DNA from: Hyphomicrobiales bacterium
Lineage (GTDB): Bacteria > Pseudomonadota > Alphaproteobacteria > Rhizobiales > Beijerinckiaceae
DNA length: 10,337 nt
Assembly (NCBI GenBank): GCA_900299065.1
Contig: OMIJ01000212.1
Location: 1-10,337 of the forward strand
Direction: 5' to 3'
Under the pieces are notes generated by a model. The model ran no database searches and was not told the DNA's origin. It saw only the letters and a list, made by a program, of their open reading frames with translations. Shown one piece after another: positions 1 through 6,917 of this stretch (position 1 is the stretch's first letter; the number at the start of each line of letters is the position of its first letter). Position numbers and translations under genes: made by a program.

Positions 1-917
1 CTCTGGCCGCGGGGAGCCTCTTTGGCCAGCCGGTAACAGGTTCTGTCTCACCCGTCGCAACTTCAGTTGTTGTAGGCGCCTTTATGTTTGGCGTGGGCAT
101 GCAAATGGGTGGCGGATGCGCCTCCGGCACTTTATTTGCCGTGGGCGGCGGAGGTGTGCGCATGTTTGTCACACTCGCCTTTTTTATTGTCGGCTCGGTG
201 ATTGGCTTGATGCACAACACGTGGTGGCAATCCTTCCCGGCTCTGCCCCCCATTTCACTGGTCAAAACCTTTGGCTGGGAGACAGCTCTAGCCCTCAATC
301 TGGGGGGCTTCGCGCTAATCTGGGTGGTGGCGAGCGTGATTGAAAAACGCCGCCATGGTGAAGTCGAATCGATCTTCACCCGAGGCTCTTTGCTGCAAGG
401 GCCCTGGCCTTTGGTCGGCGGCGCGATTGCTCTGGCATTGCTGAACTTCCTCACCCTTTATCTGGCCGGTCGCCCCTGGGGTGTAACCTCTGCTTTTGGC
501 CTTTGGGGCGGTAAGATCCTCTATAATCTTGGCGTGCCGGTTGATACCTGGGTCTCCTGGTCCTCACCAGCCCAACAAAAAGCACTCGAGAATAGTGTTT
601 TGGGCGATACGACATCGGTCATGAATTTCGGCATTATGCTGGGCGCTTTGGCGGCTGCCGGTCTGGCCCATAAATTCAATCCCGTCTGGCGTGTGCCCAT
701 GCGCCATTTGCTTGCCTCAGTGCTGGGCGGCTTGCTGCTGGGTTATGGCGCAAGAATGGCCTATGGCTGCAATATAGGCGCGTTTTTCTCAGGCATTTCC
801 TCTGGCAGCGTGCATGGCTGGCTGTGGATCGTCTCATGTCTGGCGGGCAATTATGCCGGCATTCATGTGCGCCCCTATTTTGATCTGCCGGTTGAGCGCA
901 AACTCACGGCCTGCTAG
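1..917 (+). CDS. YeeE/YedE family thiosulfate-type transporter (5' end missing)
   Basis: This is an integral membrane protein of the YeeE/YedE (sulfur transport, TsuA-like) family, whose characterised members import thiosulfate. The frame is open from base 3 with no start before it, so the N-terminus lies outside the window; 304 residues are visible and full family members are usually somewhat longer. Two halves each carry a glycine- and cysteine-rich signature: GGGCASGTLF (Cys codon 117-119) in the first and AYGCNIGAFFSGISSGS (Cys codon 768-770) near the C-terminus. Conserved cysteines in such motifs line the substrate path in this family. Many hydrophobic helices lie between them. The ATG at 84 is internal, because clearly family-like sequence (LAAGSLFGQPVTGSV) precedes it. 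It ends with TAG. The next gene starts 99 bases downstream and shows no evident functional link. Thiosulfate as the actual substrate is inferred from the family. Confidence 0.9.
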   Translation, partial: LAAGSLFGQPVTGSVSPVATSVVVGAFMFGVGMQMGGGCASGTLFAVGGGGVRMFVTLAFFIVGSVIGLMHNTWWQSFPALPPISLVKTFGWETALALNLGGFALIWVVASVIEKRRHGEVESIFTRGSLLQGPWPLVGGAIALALLNFLTLYLAGRPWGVTSAFGLWGGKILYNLGVPVDTWVSWSSPAQQKALENSVLGDTTSVMNFGIMLGALAAAGLAHKFNPVWRVPMRHLLASVLGGLLLGYGARMAYGCNIGAFFSGISSGSVHGWLWIVSCLAGNYAGIHVRPYFDLPVERKLTAC

Positions 918-928
918 TCAATCCACGC

Positions 929-946
929 CTTAAGATTAGGCTTAAG
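929..946. repeat. Paired CTTAAG palindromes
   Basis: CTTAAG occurs at 929-934 and again at 941-946. Each copy is a palindrome, so together they also form an inverted repeat with a 6-base centre (ATTAGG). They lie just after the transporter stop codon. They could be part of a weak terminator or a protein-binding site; nothing in the sequence decides. Confidence 0.35.
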
Positions 947-952
947 AATGAG

Positions 953-974
953 GGGAAGGATACATATCCTTCCC
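953..974. repeat. Perfect 10-bp inverted repeat between transporter and L,D-transpeptidase genes
   Basis: The arms GGGAAGGATA (953-962) and TATCCTTCCC (965-974) are exact reverse complements separated by two bases. An RNA hairpin would have an 8-bp GC-containing stem and a 6-base loop. No T run follows on the + strand and none precedes it for the - strand, so it is not a classic intrinsic terminator. It lies 42 bases upstream of the L,D-transpeptidase start, where an operator or a 5' leader hairpin is also possible. Confidence 0.6.
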
Positions 975-1003
975 ACCGAATATGTTAGAGATAGATTTTC
1001 ATA

Positions 1004-1009
1004 AAAAGG
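1004..1009 (+). promoter_or_regulatory. Ribosome binding site of the L,D-transpeptidase
   Basis: AAAAGG sits seven bases before the ATG at 1017. This supports that start, and the hydrophobic signal peptide begins immediately after it. Confidence 0.55.
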
Positions 1010-1016
1010 TCAGCCG

Positions 1017-1607
1017 ATGAGTCGCACACTGCTTTTTACTCTCGCTCTTTTCTCTGGCCTTGCGGCTCAGACCGGTGCCTCTCTGGCTATCGACTCCTCT
1101 GATGATAATCCGGCCGCCTTCTTTGGTAATTATTCCCTCTCGGGTAACGGACGCCCGCAAGCCTCTTCTATTCGAAGAGAGACCGTCTCTTATGATGGCA
1201 AATATGCCCCGGGCACGATCTTTGTTTCCTCTAAAGAAAGACGCCTTTATTTCATTTTGCCAAATAATCAGGCGATCAAATATGGCGTTGGCGTCGGACG
1301 CCCGGGCTTTGATTGGGCCGGCACACATGTGATCACCAATAAACGCGAATGGCCCGATTGGACACCGCCTGCCCAAATGCTCAAGCGCCGCCCCGACCTG
1401 CCCCGCCATATGAAGGGCGGGCCGGATAATCCGCTTGGTGCTCGCGCTATGTATCTGGGCTCTTCGCTCTATCGTATCCACGGATCGAATGAGCCTGAGA
1501 CAATTGGCCAGGCCGTTTCTTCCGGCTGCATCCGCATGACCAATGAAGATGTCACTGACCTTTACACAAGGGTCAAGGTTGGCACGCAAGTGATTGTGTC
1601 GCGCTAA
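1017..1607 (+). CDS. L,D-transpeptidase (YkuD domain), exported
   Basis: This 196-residue protein is predicted to act in the periplasm on peptidoglycan, either making 3-3 cross-links or anchoring proteins to the wall. Residues 1-24 form a signal peptide (hydrophobic core LLFTLALFSGLAA, likely cleavage after SLA). The YkuD catalytic domain covers about residues 65-195. The hallmark is HGSNEPETIGQAVSSGCIRM at residues 155-174, with His155 and the catalytic Cys171 in SSGCIRM. The loop WPDWTPPAQMLKR (112-124) is typical of the ErfK/YbiS/YcfS/YnhG-like subgroup common in alphaproteobacteria. No LysM or other wall-binding domain is present. The start is supported by AAAAGG seven bases upstream. The gene is convergent with the DUF971 gene. 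Which reaction it performs cannot be told from sequence, because alphaproteobacteria usually encode many paralogues. Confidence 0.93.
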   Translation: MSRTLLFTLALFSGLAAQTGASLAIDSSDDNPAAFFGNYSLSGNGRPQASSIRRETVSYDGKYAPGTIFVSSKERRLYFILPNNQAIKYGVGVGRPGFDWAGTHVITNKREWPDWTPPAQMLKRRPDLPRHMKGGPDNPLGARAMYLGSSLYRIHGSNEPETIGQAVSSGCIRMTNEDVTDLYTRVKVGTQVIVSR

Positions 1608-1629
1608 ACATTTGAACCGGAATTGAGTG

Positions 1630-1653
1630 GATCGGCTTTACTCAAAACCGATC
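1630..1653. terminator. Possible terminator hairpin after the L,D-transpeptidase gene
   Basis: GATCGG (1630-1635) pairs with CCGATC (1648-1653). The inner TTT/AAA can extend the stem across one mismatch, leaving a four-base loop (ACTC). It lies 22 bases after the stop codon in a convergent gap. The downstream T run is poor (TTTCTTTATC starts about 16 bases later), so termination is only plausible. Confidence 0.4.
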
Positions 1654-1688
1654 TGCTTCACGCGATAGTTTCTTTATCTCGATAGGTC

Positions 1689-1726
1689 TTTTATCTGGAA
1701 AGGCCCTTTTTATCTGGACAGGCCCT
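1689..1726. repeat. 19-bp tandem duplication at the 3' end of the DUF971 gene
   Basis: Two adjacent 19-base units (1689-1707 and 1708-1726) share the pattern TTTTATCTGG-A-(A/C)-AGGCCCT and differ at one position (A1700 versus C1719). The second unit holds the last codons and stop of the - strand DUF971 gene. On the - strand both units read AAG GGC CTN TCC AGA TAA (KGLSR-stop), with the outer copy displaced by 19 bases and so in another frame. This looks like a slippage or microduplication event. Confidence 0.85.
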
Positions 1727-2069
1727 TGGCCTTCAGGCGTTCGAGATAATCCCCCCATTTGCGTGCCTCATGCGTGCCCAGCTCATAGAGATAGGCCCAG
1801 GTGAAAATCCCGCTCTGATGGCTATCATCAAAGATGAGCCGAACGGCATAATTGCCCACAGGCTCAATCTTTGTAATGACGACCAGGCTTTTGCCGCCAA
1901 TGGTTTGTTTTTGCGCTGCAGAATGGCCTTGCACCTCGGCGCTAGGGCTCTCGACACGCAGATATTCAGCACTAAGTTCAAAGCTCTGACCATTGTCATA
2001 GGTCACGGCCAAATGCCGTCCTTGCGGCCTGAGCTTAATTTGCACTGGCCAGGGATTTGGGGAAGACAT
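1710..2069 (-). CDS. DUF971 (GBBH-like N-terminal domain) protein
   Basis: This small, presumably cytoplasmic protein (119 residues from ATG 2069) consists almost wholly of a DUF971 domain, also called the gamma-butyrobetaine hydroxylase-like N-terminal domain. Signature stretches are LRVESPSAEVQGH (38-50), IEPVGNYAVRLIFDDSHQSGIFTW (68-91, with the usual Gly-His replaced by Ser-His) and LYELG (94-98). The hydroxylase catalytic domain is absent, as in the common short bacterial form, whose biochemical role is unsettled. In plant HCF101 the same domain follows an Mrp-type Fe-S carrier ATPase. The frame stays open to 2195 but would then overlap moaA. A TTG at 2096, preceded by GGAGAG nine bases upstream, is an alternative start adding nine residues; the ATG at 2069 lacks a clear ribosome site but begins where the domain begins. 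It is divergent from moaA. Confidence 0.85.
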   Translation of the reverse strand: MSSPNPWPVQIKLRPQGRHLAVTYDNGQSFELSAEYLRVESPSAEVQGHSAAQKQTIGGKSLVVITKIEPVGNYAVRLIFDDSHQSGIFTWAYLYELGTHEARKWGDYLERLKAKGLSR

Positions 2070-2099
2070 TGGGGTTGGCTTTGAAGGTTCACTCAAGAT

Positions 2100-2105
2100 T
2101 ATAAA
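2100..2105 (+). promoter_or_regulatory. Weak candidate -10 box upstream of moaA
   Basis: TATAAA at 2100-2105 lies in the short divergent region between the DUF971 gene and moaA. The best -35-like hexamer, TTGGCT at 2075-2080, is 19 bases away, longer than ideal. If real, moaA would have a leader of roughly 55 bases. This is a low-confidence visual match. Confidence 0.2.
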
Positions 2106-2166
2106 CTCTCCACATGATCGCCTAGAAGGCCTTGCAACAGACCCCGTGACACTCCAATATACTAGC

Positions 2167-3201
2167 ATGACACAAACCAGTGGAAACAGCCTCATCTCTG
2201 GCCGCCCGGCTTTGGTGGACCCTTTTGGTCGCCAGATTTCCTACATCCGCGTTTCAGTGACGGATCGGTGCGATTTTCGTTGTGTCTATTGCATGTCGGA
2301 AGACATGACCTTTCTGCCCAAGCGTGACCTGCTCACCTTTGAAGAGCTTGATCGTCTGTGCTCAGCCTTTGTCAATCGCGGCACGCGCAAGATCCGCATT
2401 TCCGGCGGCGAGCCTCTGGTGCGTCGCGACATTATGAGCCTGTTCCGTTCGCTCTCCCGTCACCTCACCACAGGCGCACTCGAAGAGCTGACACTCACAA
2501 CCAATGGCTCGCAATTGGAGCGCTATGCCCAGCAGCTTGCAGATTGTGGCGTGCGTCGCATCAATGTCTCGCTGGATACATTGATGGAGGATCGTTTCAA
2601 GACCATCACACGCTGGGGCGATCTCAAACAAGTTCTCGCCGGTATAGATGCCGCTCAAAAGGCCGGTCTGCAAATCAAGATCAATGCAGTTGCCTTGAAA
2701 GATTTCAACGAGGATGAATTCGTTCCCCTCATTCGCTGGGCGCATGGGCGTGGCATGGATCTGACCTTTATCGAAGTCATGCCCATGGGCGAGGTGGATG
2801 GTCAGCGCGTCGATCAATATTTGCCGCTCTCGCAAGTCAAAGCGCAATTGCTCGACACCTTCCATCTTGATGACATTGACTATGCAACAGGCGGGCCTGC
2901 CCGCTATGTGCGCGTGCGCGAAACACAGGGCCGCCTCGGCTTTATCACACCCCTCACCCATAATTTCTGCGAAGGCTGCAATCGAGTTCGCATCACTTGC
3001 ACTGGCACGCTCTATATGTGCCTTGGCCAGGACGACGCAGCAGATCTGCGCGCACCTCTGCGCGCATCCAGCACTGATGATCTTTTGCTCGCTGAAATGG
3101 AACGGGCCATTGCGCGCAAACCCAAGGGACATGATTTTGTCATCGACCGGACCACTCAGGCCCCGGCTGTGATGCGACACATGAGTGTCACAGGCGGATG
3201 A
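2167..3201 (+). CDS. moaA: GTP 3',8-cyclase MoaA
   Basis: This radical SAM enzyme performs the first step of molybdenum cofactor synthesis, converting GTP to (8S)-3',8-cyclo-7,8-dihydroguanosine 5'-triphosphate, the substrate of MoaC. From ATG 2167 the protein has 344 residues, the usual length. The N-terminal SAM-binding [4Fe-4S] cluster motif is Cys35-x3-Cys39-x2-Cys42 (DRCDFRCVYCM). ISGGEP follows at 78-83. The second cluster, which binds substrate, uses Cys268-x2-Cys271-x13-Cys285, with the arginines of CNRVRIT (271-277). The protein ends in the functionally important Gly-Gly (343-344). A GTG at 2146 would add seven residues; neither start has a good ribosome site, and 2167 fits family alignments. 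The stop codon overlaps the next start (ATGA). mobA lies about 6 kb downstream. Confidence 0.97.
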   Translation: MTQTSGNSLISGRPALVDPFGRQISYIRVSVTDRCDFRCVYCMSEDMTFLPKRDLLTFEELDRLCSAFVNRGTRKIRISGGEPLVRRDIMSLFRSLSRHLTTGALEELTLTTNGSQLERYAQQLADCGVRRINVSLDTLMEDRFKTITRWGDLKQVLAGIDAAQKAGLQIKINAVALKDFNEDEFVPLIRWAHGRGMDLTFIEVMPMGEVDGQRVDQYLPLSQVKAQLLDTFHLDDIDYATGGPARYVRVRETQGRLGFITPLTHNFCEGCNRVRITCTGTLYMCLGQDDAADLRAPLRASSTDDLLLAEMERAIARKPKGHDFVIDRTTQAPAVMRHMSVTGG

Positions 3202-4097
3202 CCCATCAGAGTCCCGCCTCGCCAGCGGGCAATCGACGCGCCATACTGGCCTTAACTTGCTCAATGGGCCTGTTCACCGTCAACGACAGCTTAATCAAAC
3301 TGGCAACAGAAGGCCTGCCCGTCCCTGAAATTATCTTGCTGCGTGGGATAATTGCCGGAAGTCTTCTGTTTGCGATTTTAAAATGGACGGGACAATTCAA
3401 CCCTCGTCCTGTTTTTACCAATCGCGCCATTTATCTTCGTTCGATCTTTGAAGTCTCACTGACTGTGAGCTATGTTTATGCGCTCAGAATGATGCCACTG
3501 GCCGAAATGACGGCCATCATACAAGCCGTGCCGATTTTAATGTCGCTCTGGGCCGCGCTCGTTTGGAAAGAATATGTCAGCCCTGGGCGCTGGCTGGCAA
3601 TCTTTGCCGGTTTCGCAGGTGTGTTAATTATTGCCAGACCTGATGCCTCGGGCTTTGCACCTGCAATGGTGCTGGCTCTGGCAGCGGCTCTATTTGCAGC
3701 CAGCCGCGATCTGGCCACACGACTTGTGAATGCCAATATTTCATCACTGATGATCACCTTTGCCTCGACGCTGGCCAGTGGCCTTGGTGGTTTGGTCTTG
3801 AGCCCATCCGAGATTTGGGTAACGCCAACATTGCATCAATGGGCCTATATCAGCGGGGCGGCTTGCCTCGCGACAAGCGCAAATTATGCGATCATCCTCG
3901 CTTATCGGGGGGCGGATATTGGTCTGGTTTCACCCTTCCGCTATACGGCCGTTCCCTTCGCGCTCCTTCTGGGGCTATTGATCTGGGGACATATGCCCGA
4001 TTTCTGGTCCTTTGTCGGCATGAGCATTGTGGTGGTCTCGGGCATTTATACAATTGCAGGTGACCGTCTCTTGCGTCTTTTGCGCCAAACTCACTAG
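3198..4097 (+). CDS. EamA/DMT-superfamily permease
   Basis: This 299-residue inner-membrane protein has the two-repeat EamA architecture (about ten helices). The first repeat runs from about residue 12 (RRAILALTCSMGLFTVNDSLIKLA) to about 145 (VLIIARPD), and the second from about 155 to 290. The helix-4 segment with YALRMMPLAEMTAIIQAVPILMSLWA is typical of drug/metabolite transporters close to S-adenosylmethionine or amino-acid exporters, but the substrate cannot be assigned. The start ATG overlaps the moaA stop in an ATGA arrangement with GGCGG just upstream, so the two genes are probably translationally coupled. The next gene starts 70 bases further on with no clear terminator between, so read-through into the TRAP genes is possible. 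A functional link to molybdenum cofactor synthesis is not shown by the sequence. Confidence 0.9.
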   Translation: MTHQSPASPAGNRRAILALTCSMGLFTVNDSLIKLATEGLPVPEIILLRGIIAGSLLFAILKWTGQFNPRPVFTNRAIYLRSIFEVSLTVSYVYALRMMPLAEMTAIIQAVPILMSLWAALVWKEYVSPGRWLAIFAGFAGVLIIARPDASGFAPAMVLALAAALFAASRDLATRLVNANISSLMITFASTLASGLGGLVLSPSEIWVTPTLHQWAYISGAACLATSANYAIILAYRGADIGLVSPFRYTAVPFALLLGLLIWGHMPDFWSFVGMSIVVVSGIYTIAGDRLLRLLRQTH

Positions 4098-4158
4098 ACC
4101 TTCCCGCTTAAGACTGGCACTCTGGTCTGAAGAAGAGGCCGGTAGATGGCTCATTCGC

Positions 4159-4165
4159 GGAGGAG
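4159..4165 (+). promoter_or_regulatory. Strong Shine-Dalgarno that fixes the DctQ start
   Basis: GGAGGAG lies just upstream of ATG 4168. The frame extends back to 4027 inside the preceding permease gene, but this ribosome site and the family N-terminus point to 4168. The spacing to the ATG is short (two to three bases after the purine run). Confidence 0.6.
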
Positions 4166-4167
4166 AC

Positions 4168-4917
4168 ATGCATTACGCCCTGCGTATCAGTCACCATATA
4201 GATGCCTTCAATCGTTGGCTCGGTCGCGCCACGAGCTGGGCCATTCTGGCGGTCGTGATTGTCTCAAGTCTCAATGCCATTGTGCGTTATGCCTTCAACA
4301 CAAGCTCCAATGCCTTTCTCGAATTGCAATGGTATTTGTTCAGCGCTGTATTCCTTCTGGGCAGTGCTTATACTTTGCAAATGAATGAGCACATCCGCAT
4401 CGACATTGTGAATGGGCGTCTGTCGCCTCGCTGGCGCAATCTGATTGATATTTTCGGTCATATCTTTTTTCTAATTCCCCTGTCTGGCCTGATGGTCTGG
4501 CTCAGCGCGACTATGGCCTGGCGCTCATTCAATAAAACGGGGATGGTCACGAGTGATGATGTGATCTTTTTAAGCGCGCTGCTCACCTTAATCCTGTTGC
4601 TCGTTCTGGGTGCGCGTGAATGGAAAAAGAAACCAGCACAGTCAAATATAACTCTGCCTGTGGTGCTTGTTTCATGCTTGATCGTAATAATTGTGATCAG
4701 CCTGCCCCTTCTGGCCAAGCCCATAACAAATCATTGGGAACTTTCTGTAAGTGCTGGCGGCCTACCGATTTGGCCGGCGCGCTTTCTGATACCCATCGGA
4801 TTTCTCACCCTGCTCTTGCAGGCTTTGTCCGAACTCATCAAGCGCATGGCAGTTATCACGGGCGCTATTCCCGATCCCTGGATCAAGCCTGTTGCGGCTG
4901 AACCGCAAGCGTCCTGA
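4168..4917 (+). CDS. TRAP transporter small permease (DctQ/FcbT2 type), enlarged
   Basis: This is the small membrane subunit of a tripartite ATP-independent periplasmic (TRAP) transporter; it pairs with the large permease and supports docking of the binding protein. The protein has 249 residues, whereas common DctQ subunits have about 160-200 and four helices. Helices are visible near 22-40, 55-71, 93-113, 131-148, 162-182 and 203-220. The family core is present: NAIVRYAFNTSSNAFLELQWYLF (36-58), NEHIRIDI (73-80) and the C-terminal WELSVSAGGLPIWPARFLIPIGF (190-212), the last typical of the mannitol/chloroaromatic (FcbT2) group. The stretch of about residues 123-187, between WRSF and NHWELS, appears to be an insertion adding two helices. 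The large permease gene begins 18 bases after the stop, so they are one transcription unit. Confidence 0.92.
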   Translation: MHYALRISHHIDAFNRWLGRATSWAILAVVIVSSLNAIVRYAFNTSSNAFLELQWYLFSAVFLLGSAYTLQMNEHIRIDIVNGRLSPRWRNLIDIFGHIFFLIPLSGLMVWLSATMAWRSFNKTGMVTSDDVIFLSALLTLILLLVLGAREWKKKPAQSNITLPVVLVSCLIVIIVISLPLLAKPITNHWELSVSAGGLPIWPARFLIPIGFLTLLLQALSELIKRMAVITGAIPDPWIKPVAAEPQAS

Positions 4918-4935
4918 GCGAGGAAGAGGATCAGC

Positions 4936-6852
4936 ATGGCCGCTTTCATCGCACAAAACATGGCACCGATCATGTTTGCTTCGCTCATTGCCGTGCTTTT
5001 GCTGGGCTATCCCGTCGCCTTTTCATTGGCAGCTGTCGGATTATTCTTTTTTGCAGTGGGCGTTGAACTGGCCCCCATGTCACAAGGTGCAATCAGCCTC
5101 GATTGGCCTTTGCTGGCTGCATTGCCCGAGAGGGTCTGGGGGGTGATGAGCAATGATACAATGCTGGCCATCCCCTTCTTCACCTTCATGGGCATTATTT
5201 TGGAGCGCTCCGGCATGGCGGAGGATTTGCTCGACACGATCGGGCAATTATTCGGCCCTGTGCGCGGTGGTCTTGCCTATGCCGTGATCTTTGTTGGCGC
5301 TCTGCTGGCAGCGACAACAGGTGTTGTGGCCGCTTCGGTCATTTCCATGGGTCTCATCTCTCTACCGATCATGCTGCGCTATGGCTATGATCGCAGACTT
5401 GCATCTGGCACGATTGCCGCCTCTGGGACTCTGGCACAAATTATCCCGCCCTCGCTCGTGCTCATTGTAATGGCCGATCAATTGGGCAAATCTGTTGGCG
5501 ACATGTATCGCGGGGCCTTTATCCCCGGCCTCATCCTCACTTGCCTTTATGCCGCTTATGTTTTTCTCGTAACCCTCATCAAACCTGATTATGCGCCCGC
5601 TTTACCACTTGAAGCGCGCAGCATTCCCGAAAACACCCAATCCGCGCCGCGCATTGGCCTTTCGAGCGCAATCGGATTGATGCTTCTGGCCACACCCCTC
5701 TTTCATTGGATCATCGAAACCATCATTGGTTTTCCCGGCTTCAGTGAACCGGGCTTATCTGCGCCTAGCGTCTCCGCCTTTAACCATCCCGCCGGATGGA
5801 TTGGTGCGGGTGTCATGGCGATCCTGACCTTTGCCAATTATCTGCGTGGCGAGCGGCTGAAGAAATTGGGGCGCTCGCCAAGACTGAACACATTCATCTG
5901 GTTTGGTCTTGCAGCCTGGCTCGCTGCGGTATTTTTTGATCTCTATCGCAATCGCTTCACCGATATGGCTGCAGACAATGCGATTATATGGTCAGCCAGC
6001 ACAGCCATTGCGATCCTCTATCTGATTGCGCAGGCCAATCGCTTAAGCGCATCAGCCCTGATGTCCAACATGGCCGAGAAAGTCATTTTGGCTCTGGTGC
6101 CGCCCCTGACTTTGATCTTTCTTGTTCTGGGTACGATTTTCGTTGGCATAGCCACACCCACAGAAGGCGGTGCCATGGGCGCTATGGGGGCTATTCTCAT
6201 GGGCTGGTCACGCCAGCGCCTTGATCTTGGCTTGATCAAACAGGCCATGGACACAACGGCCAAATTATCAACCTTTGTGGTCTTCATCCTGATTGGCGCA
6301 CGAGTCTTTTCACTCACCTTTTATGGCGTGAATGGCCATAATTGGGTGGAGCATTTGCTCACCTCTTTGCCAGGTGGACAGGTCGGATTTCTTGTCTTCG
6401 TCAATCTGTTTGTCTTTGTGCTGGCTTTCTTTCTCGATTTCTTCGAGCTTGCCTTCATTGTCATCCCTATGATCGGGCCTGCCGCACAAAAGCTTGGCAT
6501 TGATCCAATCTGGCTGGGCGTCATGCTGGGTGTGAATATGCAAACCTCTTTCATGCATCCGCCCTTTGGCTTTGCGCTCTTCTTCCTGCGCTCGGTTGCG
6601 CCCAAAGAGCCCTATCAGGACCGTGTAACAGGCGCGATCATAAGGCCCGTCACCACATCACAAATCTATTGGGGGGCCATTCCCTATGTCGGCCTGCAAT
6701 TGATTATGGTGCTTTTGGTGATCCTGTTTCCAGCCATGGTCATGGTCTATAAATCGAACAAGATAGAACTCAATCCGCAACAGATCGAGGATCAGCTTAA
6801 ATCGATGGCACCAAAGCTGGATGCAGATGATCCACCGCCATTGAAATTCTGA
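4936..6852 (+). CDS. TRAP transporter large permease (DctM/FcbT3 type), enlarged
   Basis: This is the transport-channel subunit of the TRAP system, expected to drive uptake of an organic acid with the Na+ gradient. At 638 residues it is far longer than the usual 420-440. Recognisable DctM elements are FALLGYPVAF-like LLLGYPVAFSLAAVG (21-35), MLAIPFFTFMG (76-86), AATTGVVAASVISMG (125-139), SGTLAQIIPPSLVLIVMA (163-180), the conserved GIATPTEGGAMGA (404-416) and DFFELAFIVIPM (501-512). Between about residues 222 and 380 sits an extra block with about four hydrophobic stretches (242-260, 286-303, 320-337, 350-366) that ordinary DctM lacks. A charged, proline-rich tail ends the protein. AGAGGA lies five bases before the ATG. 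The gene is followed by a strong palindromic terminator. Its presumed binding protein is encoded convergently, immediately downstream. Confidence 0.95.
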   Translation: MAAFIAQNMAPIMFASLIAVLLLGYPVAFSLAAVGLFFFAVGVELAPMSQGAISLDWPLLAALPERVWGVMSNDTMLAIPFFTFMGIILERSGMAEDLLDTIGQLFGPVRGGLAYAVIFVGALLAATTGVVAASVISMGLISLPIMLRYGYDRRLASGTIAASGTLAQIIPPSLVLIVMADQLGKSVGDMYRGAFIPGLILTCLYAAYVFLVTLIKPDYAPALPLEARSIPENTQSAPRIGLSSAIGLMLLATPLFHWIIETIIGFPGFSEPGLSAPSVSAFNHPAGWIGAGVMAILTFANYLRGERLKKLGRSPRLNTFIWFGLAAWLAAVFFDLYRNRFTDMAADNAIIWSASTAIAILYLIAQANRLSASALMSNMAEKVILALVPPLTLIFLVLGTIFVGIATPTEGGAMGAMGAILMGWSRQRLDLGLIKQAMDTTAKLSTFVVFILIGARVFSLTFYGVNGHNWVEHLLTSLPGGQVGFLVFVNLFVFVLAFFLDFFELAFIVIPMIGPAAQKLGIDPIWLGVMLGVNMQTSFMHPPFGFALFFLRSVAPKEPYQDRVTGAIIRPVTTSQIYWGAIPYVGLQLIMVLLVILFPAMVMVYKSNKIELNPQQIEDQLKSMAPKLDADDPPPLKF

Positions 6853-6877
6853 TCAACGCAGAAAACAGCTAAACAAA

Positions 6878-6899
6878 AAAGCCCCGCATGCGGGGCTTT
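6878..6899. terminator. Bidirectional intrinsic terminator between TRAP permease and binding-protein genes
   Basis: A perfect 22-base palindrome has arms AAAGCCCCGCA and TGCGGGGCTTT; the GC-rich stem is GCCCCGC/GCGGGGC. On the + strand it is followed by CTTTGATGTTTTT. On the - strand the run of A bases at 6871-6880 gives the required T run. It lies 25 bases after the large-permease stop and 18 bases after the binding-protein stop as read on the - strand, so it can serve both genes. Confidence 0.92.
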
Positions 6900-6917
6900 G
6901 ATGTTTTTGAGCGTCTC

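Noticed and set aside
999..1589. Open - strand frame of 196 codons opposite the L,D-transpeptidase
   Set aside because: The + strand gene has a signal peptide and complete YkuD active-site motif; the reverse frame has neither domain nor start signals.
2132..2163. TTGCAA and TATACT as a promoter immediately before moaA
   Set aside because: The spacing is about 20 bases and the predicted transcript would begin inside the coding region.
2070..2195. Upstream extension of the DUF971 frame that looks like a signal peptide (MRLFPLVCVMLVYWSVTGSVA)
   Set aside because: It would overlap the moaA start, and the DUF971 domain begins only after it; the hydrophobic stretch is probably a by-product of the opposite strand.
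2362..3264. Long open - strand frame of 300 codons opposite moaA
   Set aside because: moaA on the other strand has all its cluster motifs; the antisense frame has no domain and no ribosome site.
4027..4167. N-terminal extension of the TRAP small permease back into the EamA gene
   Set aside because: The extension lies partly inside the preceding coding region, and a strong GGAGGAG site plus family length support ATG 4168.
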